DNA from: Hyphomicrobiales bacterium
GTDB taxonomy: Bacteria > Pseudomonadota > Alphaproteobacteria > Rhizobiales > Beijerinckiaceae
Reading direction: 5' to 3'
DNA: 6,665 nt
Assembly (NCBI GenBank): GCA_003567055.1
Contig: PXAW01000555.1
Coordinates: 1-6,665 of the forward strand
In this document: one piece after another, positions 1 through 5,326 of the stretch
Position numbering within the stretch: the first letter of the stretch is position 1
Layout: the number at the start of each line of letters is the position of its first letter
Notes under the pieces: model-generated
Seen by the model: only the letters and a program-made list of their open reading frames with translations
Told to the model about the DNA's origin: nothing
Database searches by the model: none
Translations under genes and position numbers: made by a program

Positions 1-535
1 AGCCGGCCTGTTTCGCCAGCTGGCCGACGAGCTGACCCACGGCGCCGGAAGCCGCCGAGACCACCAGAGTATCGCCGGGGCGTGGGCGTCCGACATCATA
101 GAGCCCGAAATAGGCCGTCATGCCCGGCATGCCGAGCCATGACAACGAGCTCTGGATCGGCGCCAGCGCCGGATCGACCCGGTTGACGCCGCCACGCCCG
201 CCACTGTCGGGGGTGAGCACCGCGTATTCCTGCCAGCCGACAGCCATGGATTCGGCGATATCGCCGGGCTTCCAGTCGGGATGGTTGGAGGCGACCACCT
301 CGCCGACGCCGCCGCCCTGCATCAGTTCGCCGATCTCGACGCCCTTGGTGTAGCCCTTGGCCGGGCTGATGCGCCCGCGCATATAGGGATCGACGGAGAG
401 ATATTTCACCTGGATCAGGATCTGGCCCGGTCCGGGCTCGGGGCGCGGCGCCTCTTCCAGGCGCCAGGTCTCGGTGCTCGGCATGCCCTGCGGGTATTCC
501 GCCAGCAGCCAGCGGCGGTTCACGTCTTGCGCCAT
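1..535 (-). CDS. CurA-like NADPH-dependent oxidoreductase (MDR superfamily), N-terminal 178 residues only
   Basis: The frame opens at an ATG (533-535) and stays open to the left edge, so the C-terminal half is missing. A GAGGA ribosome binding site lies about 8 nt upstream of the ATG. The sequence matches the zinc-independent medium-chain dehydrogenase/reductase branch that includes E. coli CurA (YncB) and prostaglandin reductase/leukotriene B4 dehydrogenase. Visible hallmarks are NRRWLLAEYPQGMP (6-19), the family signature LSVDPYMRGR (46-55), a GELMQGGGVGEVV segment (69-81), LGMPGMTAYFGL (134-145) and the start of the Rossmann fold with the nucleotide-binding motif SAASGAVG (160-167). Family members use NADPH to reduce the double bond of alpha,beta-unsaturated carbonyl compounds in the cytoplasm; the substrate here cannot be told. 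No zinc-ligand pattern is visible. It lies downstream of flbD with a 128-nt gap and its own ribosome binding site, so it is probably a separate unit and not a flagellar gene. Family confidence is high; the curA symbol is withheld because substrate and orthology are unproven. Confidence 0.9.
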   Translation of the reverse strand, partial: MAQDVNRRWLLAEYPQGMPSTETWRLEEAPRPEPGPGQILIQVKYLSVDPYMRGRISPAKGYTKGVEIGELMQGGGVGEVVASNHPDWKPGDIAESMAVGWQEYAVLTPDSGGRGGVNRVDPALAPIQSSLSWLGMPGMTAYFGLYDVGRPRPGDTLVVSAASGAVGQLVGQLAKQAG

Positions 536-663
536 AACGGGTTTCCTCGGTGCTACATCGCTCTCATTGACGATAGGGAAGCACCAGAAGCGCCCAGCTG
601 CAAGCGATCAGGACTTGCCACAATCGAAGAAAGCAAGCGCCAAATCCGCACGAGACCGCGGCA

Positions 664-2025
664 TCAGGCGCTCATCCGGCGCTGGCCCGGATCGGGGATG
701 GCGACACCGGCGGACGCGTATTCGTTGAGCTTGTTGCGCAGGGTGCGAATCGAGATACCGAGGATCTTCGCCGCGTGGGTGCGGTTGCCCACGCAATGGT
801 CGAGCGTGTCGAGGATCAGATCCTGCTCGACTTCCGCCACCGTGCGCCCCACCAGCGATCGCGTCACCGCCTCGGCAGTGCGGGCGGCGCGGGTGGCCGA
901 ATCCTCGGGCTCCGACAGGCCCTCGCCATCGGCGGAGACCAGCGCATCCGCCTCGATCTGCGCCCCGCTCGAGAGCAGCACCGCGCGGTGCATGGCGTTT
1001 TCCAGCTCGCGTACATTGCCCCGCCAGGGAGCGGCGGCAACGAAGCGTCTTACTCCTTCCGAGAGGGCCTTTTCCGGTAATCCGTTGAGCTCGGCATATT
1101 TCCCGGCGAAGAACTCCGCGAGAGCCAGCACATCACCGGGGCGCTCGCGCAGGGCCGGCAGCTTCAGATGCACCACGTTGAGGCGGTAGAACAGGTCCTC
1201 TCGGAAGGCGCCGTCCTTCACCGCTTCAGTGAGATTGCGGTTGGATGTGGCGATGATGCGGATATCGACCGGGACGGGTTTCGTCCCGCCGACCCGGTCG
1301 ATCACACGCTCCTGCAACGCGCGCAGGAGCTTGGCCTGCAGGCGCACATCCATTTCGGAGATCTCGTCGAGCAGGAGCGTGCCGCCATTCGCCTCCTCGA
1401 ACTTGCCGATCCGCCGGGCCACGGCCCCGGTGAAGGCGCCCTTCTCGTGACCGAACAATTCCGATTCGAGCAGATTGTCGGGGATCGCGGCGCAATTGAG
1501 CGAGATGAAGGGCTTGTTGCGGCGGCCCGAGCGGTGGTGCACGTGGCGCGCGAGCACTTCCTTGCCGGTGCCGCTCTCGCCGGTAATCAGGATGGAGGCC
1601 TCCGAGCGCGCCACCTGCTCGGCGAGCTTCACCACCCTCTCCATGGAGGGATCACGCCAGATGAAGGAGCGGCTGTCGGCGGCAACCGCCTCGATCACCG
1701 CCGCGATCATGTCGGCATCGGGGGGTAGCGGGATGTATTCCTTCGCCCCCGCCTGGATCGCCGCGACGGCGGCGCGCGCATCGGTCCCCGTCCCGCAGGC
1801 CACGACCGGCAGGCGCATGCGCTCGCGGGCGAGCGTCTCGACAAGCTCCGCGACGGGCAGGGAGACGTCGATCATGACGAGATCGGCGCCCTTGGCGCGC
1901 AGGACGTTCATCCCCTGATCGAGCGTCTCGGCATGGGTGACCGCGGCGCCGCGATTCATCGCGATACGCGAGGCGTTGATCAGCTCGCCATTGAGAGTAC
2001 CGATGATCAGGAGGCGCATGGACAT
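664..2025 (-). CDS. flbD: FlbD, sigma-54-dependent flagellar transcriptional activator
   Basis: This is a 453-residue NtrC-family activator that closely resembles Caulobacter FlbD along its length. Residues 1-115 form a receiver-like domain. D53 is present, but the usual paired acidic residues after beta-1 are replaced (LLIIGTLN) and the usual KP near residue 100 reads LP (YIPLPPD), so normal phosphorylation is unlikely. The AAA+ domain carries Walker A GESGTGKE (149-156), the sigma-54 contact loop GAFTGA (196-201), Walker B TLLLDEIS (216-223) and the PWRGNVRELENA segment (333-344). A Fis-type helix-turn-helix follows at about 411-436 (NRTHAAKILGISIRTLRNKL). In Caulobacter, FlbD binds ftr elements, activates sigma-54-dependent hook and filament genes and represses fliF; that role is inferred here. 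It is the last gene of the operon, 31 nt after fliN. Two ATGs are possible (codons 1 and 3): a GAAAG lies about 2 nt before the first and 8 nt before the second, so translation may begin two residues later. Confidence 0.96.
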   Translation of the reverse strand: MSMRLLIIGTLNGELINASRIAMNRGAAVTHAETLDQGMNVLRAKGADLVMIDVSLPVAELVETLARERMRLPVVACGTGTDARAAVAAIQAGAKEYIPLPPDADMIAAVIEAVAADSRSFIWRDPSMERVVKLAEQVARSEASILITGESGTGKEVLARHVHHRSGRRNKPFISLNCAAIPDNLLESELFGHEKGAFTGAVARRIGKFEEANGGTLLLDEISEMDVRLQAKLLRALQERVIDRVGGTKPVPVDIRIIATSNRNLTEAVKDGAFREDLFYRLNVVHLKLPALRERPGDVLALAEFFAGKYAELNGLPEKALSEGVRRFVAAAPWRGNVRELENAMHRAVLLSSGAQIEADALVSADGEGLSEPEDSATRAARTAEAVTRSLVGRTVAEVEQDLILDTLDHCVGNRTHAAKILGISIRTLRNKLNEYASAGVAIPDPGQRRMSA

Positions 2026-2056
2026 GTCTTTCTAATCCCTTGTCTTTCCCAGCGAC

Positions 2057-2407
2057 TCAGCTGTCGTTCTTGATGATTTCGGTCATGGTCACGCCCAGCC
2101 GGTCCTCGACCAGCACCACCTCGCCGCGCGCGACCAGCCGGTTGTTGACGAAGATGTCGATCGCCTCACCGACCTTGCGATCGAGATCGAGCACGGCGCC
2201 GGGGCCGAGCTGCAACAGATCGCCCACCGGCATGCGCGATGAACCGAGGATCGCCGAGACGGTGACCGGCACGTCGAAGATCTGCTCGAGATCCGCCGCC
2301 GAGCGCTGCGTCACCGGCGCATCGCGGGTGGAAAGGGGTGCATTGGCATCGGCATCGAAATCGATATCCGACTGGTTGAGCTGCGGCAGATCGAATTCGT
2401 CGCTCAT
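2057..2407 (-). CDS. fliN: FliN, flagellar motor switch (C-ring) protein
   Basis: This is a 116-residue protein with an acidic N-terminal tail (about 1-35, MSDEFDLPQLNQSDIDFDAD) and a SpoA/FliN surface-presentation domain at about 38-113. That domain includes DLEQIFDVPVTV (39-50), LLQLGPGAVLDLDR (64-77) and VARGEVVLVEDRLGVTMTEI (92-111), all typical of FliN. FliN builds the base of the cytoplasmic C ring with FliM, takes part in rotor switching and docks FliH with the export ATPase. The reading frame is open upstream to 2587, but that part would overlap the end of fliH and looks nothing like FliN. The ATG at 2405-2407 matches the usual FliN length and has a purine-rich AAGGCGAAGAAA stretch directly before it. 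It sits 91 nt after fliH and 31 nt before flbD, the order seen in Caulobacter-type fliF operons. Confidence 0.95.
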   Translation of the reverse strand: MSDEFDLPQLNQSDIDFDADANAPLSTRDAPVTQRSAADLEQIFDVPVTVSAILGSSRMPVGDLLQLGPGAVLDLDRKVGEAIDIFVNNRLVARGEVVLVEDRLGVTMTEIIKNDS

Positions 2408-2461
2408 TTTCTTCGCCTTTTCGTTTCCGGCGCCATCTTCGCGGAGCCGTGGTGACAATTC

Positions 2462-2474
2462 GCCCCGTCGGGGC
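2462..2474 (-). repeat. Small GC-rich inverted repeat between fliH and fliN
   Basis: The 13-nt sequence GCCCCGACGGGGC (minus strand) folds into a 5-bp G/C stem with a 3-nt loop. It lies 24 nt after the fliH stop and 54 nt before the fliN start. No T-run follows on the minus strand (GAATTGTC comes next), so it is not a standard Rho-independent terminator. It could be an mRNA stability or processing element within the operon, or chance in GC-rich DNA. Confidence 0.4.
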
Positions 2475-2498
2475 ATTCTTCTCTTCCGCAACCCGGCT

Positions 2499-3119
2499 TC
2501 AGGCGGCGCGGATGGCATCCGCAACGGATGCCCCGATCTTCGCGCCTTCGCGCACGACACCGCCATCAGCCCATTCGAGCCGGGCATCGCCCGGATCGAT
2601 ATCGGGCTCGCCCATGATCACGAGACGCCCCTCGAAACCGCGCTCTCGCGCGATCTTCTGCATCAGCGTCTCGGTCTTCTCCACCAGCGCCTCGTTCACC
2701 CGCACCACCAGATGGGGCACGCCACGCAGATGCTCGAAGGATTTGCGCGCCAGCTGGGCGATCGCATCCATCGGATAATGTGCCAGCGCGTCGCCGGCGA
2801 GTTTCTCCGCCAGTGCCGTTGCGAAGGCGACGGCCTCGTCCTCGAAGGCCGCGCGGTCCTCGTCGGCGCGCGCGAGCAGGGCCGCGACATCCTCGGCGAT
2901 GCGCGTGAGCATCTGCTGCATCTGCGCATCGGCCTCGGCGCGCGCGCGGGCCTGCCCCTCGGCGAAGCCGGCTTCGCGCCCGCGTTTCTCGGCCTCGGCA
3001 AGGGCCTCGCGGCTCCTCGGCGTCTGCTCACCGGCAGGTGCCGCGAAATCCCGCTGGAACAGGAATTTGCGCGCCTCGGGCGGTTTGCCGCCGGGTTTGG
3101 TCTCGTCATCCGCGCTCAT
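2499..3119 (-). CDS. fliH: FliH (FlbE-type), flagellar export ATPase regulator
   Basis: This is a 206-residue protein of the alphaproteobacterial FliH family, called FlbE in older Caulobacter literature. Near the N-terminus is the motif RKFLFQRDF (17-25). A charged, Ala/Gly-rich stretch with spaced glycines (RGREAGFAEGQARA, 47-60) is the usual FliH helical region with GxxxG-like spacing, and helices rich in A, E and R continue to about 130. The C-terminal domain contains PHLVVRVNEALVE (135-147) and the conserved EPDIDPGDARLEWADGG (171-187). FliH is a cytoplasmic dimer that binds and restrains the FliI ATPase and tethers it to the FliN C ring; fliI is not in this window. The ATG overlaps the end of fliF by 14 nt, which suggests translational coupling. 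A GAGG lies about 10 nt upstream, inside fliF. The position normally filled by fliG, between fliF and this gene, is empty. Confidence 0.9.
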   Translation of the reverse strand: MSADDETKPGGKPPEARKFLFQRDFAAPAGEQTPRSREALAEAEKRGREAGFAEGQARARAEADAQMQQMLTRIAEDVAALLARADEDRAAFEDEAVAFATALAEKLAGDALAHYPMDAIAQLARKSFEHLRGVPHLVVRVNEALVEKTETLMQKIARERGFEGRLVIMGEPDIDPGDARLEWADGGVVREGAKIGASVADAIRAA

Positions 3120-4719
3120 GGATCCACTGCCTCAGGACGGAAACGGTCTCGGTCGGGCTCTGCTGGACGAGGTCGCCGACGCGATCCAGCGATTGCTGCT
3201 GCACCTGGCCGTTCACCTTGGCCATCTCGATCATTTTCGAGGCCGGATTCTCACGCTGCGGCAGAGCGGGATAGTCGCTCTCGTCATCGGATCCGCCGCC
3301 CGCGACGGCCTTGCGCTTTTGCGGCGCCTCGTTCGCGAGGATCTGGCGCACGAGCGGGCGCACCACCGTGAACAGCACGATCAGGATGAGCAGCGCGATC
3401 ACGGCGAGCTCGATGATGTAGAGAATGTCTGCGGGTGTCGGGCTCAACAGGCTCTCGACGAAGCCGGGCTCCTCGAAAGCGACGGGGGCCGGCGTTTCGG
3501 CGAATTGCAGATTGATCACCTCGACCTGGTCACCACGATTGCGGTCGAAGCCGATCGCGGTGCGCACCAGCGTCGCGATCTGTTCCAGCTCCTCCTGCGG
3601 GCGGGGCTGATAGACCATCTCACCGTTCTCGCCCGGGACATAGCGGCCATCGACCAGCACCGCCACCGAGACCCGCGACAGACGCCCGCCCTCGATGGTC
3701 TCGACCCGGGTGGTGCGCGAGATCTCGTAATTGATGATTTCCTCGTTGACGGCCTGCTCGTCGCGCTGGCCGGCCTCGGCGCCCTGCGCGTCCGCACCGG
3801 GCAATTCGTTGCCGACGGTGACCTGGCCGTCATTGCTCGCGCTCGTCGCGGTCTCGTTGCGCGACTGGGTCGAGCGAATGACGCGGCCATCCGGGTCGAA
3901 GGTCTCCGAGCGGCTCTCGACGCGGTTGTGATCGAACTCCGCCGCGACCTGCACCCGCGCGCGCTGCTGGCCGACGACACCGGCGACGATATCCTCGATC
4001 TGGCGCTGCAGGCGCCGCTCCGTGGCGGTGCGCCGTTCATCGGCGGCGAGCCCGCCCGCCATGCCCTCGGCATCGCCGGCGCCATCGGCGAGCAGGCGCC
4101 CGCGTTCGTCGACGATCGAAACCCGCTCCGGGCTCATGCCCTCGATGGCGGAGGCGACGAGATGGCGGATGGCGCGGACATGGCTCGCCTCGAGATCGCC
4201 GCGCAGCTTCAAGACGATCGAGGCACGCGGCTGTTCGCGGTCGCGCTCGAACAGACGGCGCTCGGGCAGGGCGAGATGGACCCGCGCCGCCTCGACCCGC
4301 TGCAGCGAACCGATGGTGCGCGACAGCTCGCCTTCAAGCGCACGCAGGTGATTGATGTTCTGCACGAAACTCGTGGCGGAGAAGGTGTCGCCCTGGTCGA
4401 AGATCTCGTAGCCCACACCGCCACCGACCGGGATCCCCTGTCCGGCCATGTCCATGCGGATGCGCGCGAGTTCACCGCGCGGGGCCAGAATCGTCTGGCC
4501 GTCGCCGCGTGTCTGATAGGGGATGCCGCGCGATTCCAGTTCACGGACAATGGCGCCGGCATCCTGCAGGGAGAGATCGGAATAGAGCACGCCCATGGCG
4601 GGCTGGCTCACGCGCATCATCACGAAGGCGAAGAAGATCACCATCGCCAGCGTCACCGCGCCCATGGCGGCGAGGCGCTGGGGTCCCAAACGTCCGACGA
4701 GTTCGAGGGCCTGGTTCAC
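3106..4719 (-). CDS. fliF: FliF, flagellar MS-ring protein
   Basis: From the GTG chosen here (4717-4719) the protein has 537 residues; numbering is for this form. It begins NQALELVGRLGPQRLAAM, the usual FliF N-terminus. The order is: first membrane helix about 17-35; first ring-building region about 42-90 (VLYSDL..DAGAIVREL); YscJ/FliF domain about 113-208 (SFVQNINHLRALEGELSRTI, VHLALPERRLF, IRHLVASAIEGM); beta-collar region about 213-425, with a disordered insert and the conserved NEEIINYEISRTTRV (325-339); second membrane helix about 430-453; cytoplasmic tail ending in VGDLVQQSPTETVSVLRQWI, the FliG-binding region. FliF forms the inner-membrane MS ring around which the motor and export gate assemble. 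A GTG 51 nt upstream (4768-4770) would add 17 residues, but that stretch holds a perfect palindrome, lacks a good ribosome binding site and lies about where the promoter should start transcription. The stop overlaps fliH by 14 nt. A CtrA-type box upstream suggests early-class control. Confidence 0.95.
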   Translation of the reverse strand: MNQALELVGRLGPQRLAAMGAVTLAMVIFFAFVMMRVSQPAMGVLYSDLSLQDAGAIVRELESRGIPYQTRGDGQTILAPRGELARIRMDMAGQGIPVGGGVGYEIFDQGDTFSATSFVQNINHLRALEGELSRTIGSLQRVEAARVHLALPERRLFERDREQPRASIVLKLRGDLEASHVRAIRHLVASAIEGMSPERVSIVDERGRLLADGAGDAEGMAGGLAADERRTATERRLQRQIEDIVAGVVGQQRARVQVAAEFDHNRVESRSETFDPDGRVIRSTQSRNETATSASNDGQVTVGNELPGADAQGAEAGQRDEQAVNEEIINYEISRTTRVETIEGGRLSRVSVAVLVDGRYVPGENGEMVYQPRPQEELEQIATLVRTAIGFDRNRGDQVEVINLQFAETPAPVAFEEPGFVESLLSPTPADILYIIELAVIALLILIVLFTVVRPLVRQILANEAPQKRKAVAGGGSDDESDYPALPQRENPASKMIEMAKVNGQVQQQSLDRVGDLVQQSPTETVSVLRQWIHERG

Positions 4720-4728
4720 GCTTTGAAA

Positions 4729-4732
4729 TCCT
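4729..4732 (-). promoter_or_regulatory. Ribosome binding site that supports the downstream fliF start
   Basis: An AGGA on the minus strand lies 9 nt before the GTG at 4717-4719. The alternative GTG at 4768-4770 has only a GGGA about 12 nt away. Together with the FliF N-terminal pattern, this decides the start in favour of the shorter protein. Confidence 0.6.
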
Positions 4733-4747
4733 GCCTGTACGACCGAT

Positions 4748-4767
4748 GCCGGGCGATATCGCCCGGC
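4748..4767. promoter_or_regulatory. Perfect 20-bp palindrome in the fliF leader, candidate FlbD operator or 5' hairpin
   Basis: The left half GCCGGGCGAT is exactly the reverse complement of the right half, with no gap. It begins 28 nt downstream of the CtrA-type box and ends 28 nt before the chosen fliF GTG, near the expected transcription start. In Caulobacter, FlbD binds an ftr element around the fliF start region and represses it, so an operator for the FlbD encoded at the end of this operon is a reasonable guess, though I cannot confirm a match to the ftr consensus. As RNA it would form an 8-bp G/C stem with an ATAT loop near the 5' end. If translation began at the upstream GTG it would instead encode AGRYRPA. 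The palindrome is certain; its function is inferred. Confidence 0.6.
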
Positions 4768-4795
4768 CACTAGGCAAGAATTTCCCAGTCCATGG

Positions 4796-4810
4796 TTAGC
4801 AGGAAGTTAA
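4796..4810 (-). promoter_or_regulatory. CtrA-type box in the fliF promoter
   Basis: The minus strand reads TTAA-CTTCCTG-CTAA followed by C, one mismatch from the CtrA consensus TTAA-N7-TTAA(C). Caulobacter fliF is an early CtrA-activated gene whose box overlaps the -35 region. A loose -10-like TGCCTA follows 17 nt after CTAACC, which would put the transcription start at about 4765-4768. The presence of sciP in the same locus supports a CtrA circuit. Confidence 0.7.
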
Positions 4811-4849
4811 CGCGCGGAAAGATGGGCGTGTGAGCGTGATCAGGCAACG

Positions 4850-4880
4850 AAAAGAGCGTCACCCGAATCGGGCGACGCTC
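4850..4880 (-). terminator. Rho-independent terminator of sciP
   Basis: On the minus strand GAGCGTC-G-CCCG, loop ATT, CGGG-T-GACGCTC forms a 12-bp stem with one G-U pair, followed directly by TTTT (4853-4850) and then CGTT. It begins 27 nt after the sciP stop and ends before the fliF CtrA-type box, so it separates the sciP transcript from the fliF operon. Confidence 0.9.
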
Positions 4881-4907
4881 TCGTCATTCCGCGCTGACGG
4901 CGGAGAA

Positions 4908-5183
4908 TCAGTTGCGATAGTGCTGGATGCGCGTCGTGCGCAGACCGGCAAGACCATGCTGATCGATCGATTGCTGCCAGGCCAGAAACTCTTCGGTCGT
5001 CAGCGTGTAGCGCTGACAGGCTTCCTCGAGACTGAGGAGCCCGCCGCGTACGGCGGCGACGACCTCCGCCTTGCGACGGATCACCCAGCGGCGGGTATTC
5101 GTCGGCGGCAGATCCGCGACCGTCAGCGGGCTGCCATCCGGTCCGATTACGTATTTCGCCCTGGGGCGACTAAGCTCGGTCAT
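4908..5183 (-). CDS. sciP: SciP, small CtrA inhibitory protein (DUF1153)
   Basis: This 91-residue protein is very like Caulobacter SciP. It carries RPRAKYVIGPDGSPLTVADLP (6-26), TRRWVIRRKAEVVAAVRGGLL (30-50), a helix-turn-helix-like segment SLEEACQRYTLTTEEFLAWQ (51-70) and the ending HGLAGLRTTRIQHYRN. In Caulobacter, SciP accumulates after CtrA becomes active, contacts CtrA at promoters and blocks recruitment of RNA polymerase, shutting off CtrA-activated genes including flagellar ones. The ATG at 5181-5183 fits the family N-terminus and has GAGAG 4 nt upstream. An in-frame GTG at 5225 would add 14 residues that do not look like SciP. The gene appears monocistronic: two CtrA-type boxes lie 55-102 nt upstream and a strong terminator follows. 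This suggests CtrA activates its own inhibitor. Identification is near certain; regulation is inferred from the sites. Confidence 0.96.
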   Translation of the reverse strand: MTELSRPRAKYVIGPDGSPLTVADLPPTNTRRWVIRRKAEVVAAVRGGLLSLEEACQRYTLTTEEFLAWQQSIDQHGLAGLRTTRIQHYRN

Positions 5184-5238
5184 GATACTCTCACACACTC
5201 GACTGACCAACGTCTGTGAGAACACTACCCCCTTTCTT

Positions 5239-5253
5239 TTAAGAATTGCCTAA
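5239..5253 (+). promoter_or_regulatory. CtrA-type box, plus orientation, upstream of sciP
   Basis: The plus strand reads TTAA-GAATTGC-CTAA, one mismatch from TTAA-N7-TTAA. It lies 55 nt upstream of the sciP ATG, pointing away from it. Its centre is 32 bp from that of the neighbouring opposed box, about three helical turns, so both would face the same side of the DNA. The sites share the inverted sequence GCCTAAA. Confidence 0.55.
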
Positions 5254-5270
5254 ATGGACAGCGCCGGATT

Positions 5271-5285
5271 TTAGGCTTTTGTTAA
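5271..5285 (-). promoter_or_regulatory. CtrA-type box, minus orientation, upstream of sciP
   Basis: The minus strand reads TTAA-CAAAAGC-CTAA, with the same TTAA-N7-CTAA form as the fliF site. It is oriented toward sciP, 87 nt upstream of its ATG and 41 nt after the flgD stop. In Caulobacter, sciP transcription depends on CtrA, which fits this placement. Confidence 0.6.
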
Positions 5286-5326
5286 TTGAATTTTCGAGGT
5301 CGCAGGGCGATGACCGAGTGCCGTGA

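Noticed and set aside
599..620. Possible sigma-54 promoter (TGGCA...TTGCA on the minus strand) upstream of the curA-like gene
   Set aside because: The two elements are about 6 bp farther apart than the strict -24/-12 spacing allows.
281..1189. A 302-codon open frame on the plus strand across the curA-like gene and flbD
   Set aside because: It runs antisense to two genes with clear family matches and has no recognisable motif.
2408..2587. N-terminal extension of fliN to an in-frame ATG at 2587
   Set aside because: The extra 60 residues are Arg/Pro-rich, unlike FliN, and would overlap the end of fliH by 89 nt; the ATG at 2407 gives a normal FliN.
2040..3371. A 443-codon open frame on the plus strand across fliN and fliH
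   Set aside because: The translation is low-complexity R/S/A-rich with no family resemblance, and it crosses three real genes on the other strand. It is a shadow frame.
2899..4773. A 624-codon open frame on the plus strand, opposite fliF and fliH
   Set aside because: Its product has no recognisable domain, and it mirrors fliF codons in a GC-rich gene where antisense stop codons are rare. The minus-strand FliF and FliH are unmistakable.
4770..4793. A mini-ORF (MDWEILA, stop TAG) ending 1 nt into the upstream fliF GTG, possible leader peptide
   Set aside because: There is no Shine-Dalgarno sequence before its ATG, it overlaps the predicted promoter, and the upstream GTG is probably not used. 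It looks like chance.
5248..5276. Inverted repeat GCCTAAA/TTTAGGC followed by TTTTG on the plus strand, read as a terminator
   Set aside because: The stem is only 7 bp and A/T-rich with a 15-nt loop, and no plus-strand gene precedes it. It is better explained by the two opposed CtrA-type boxes.
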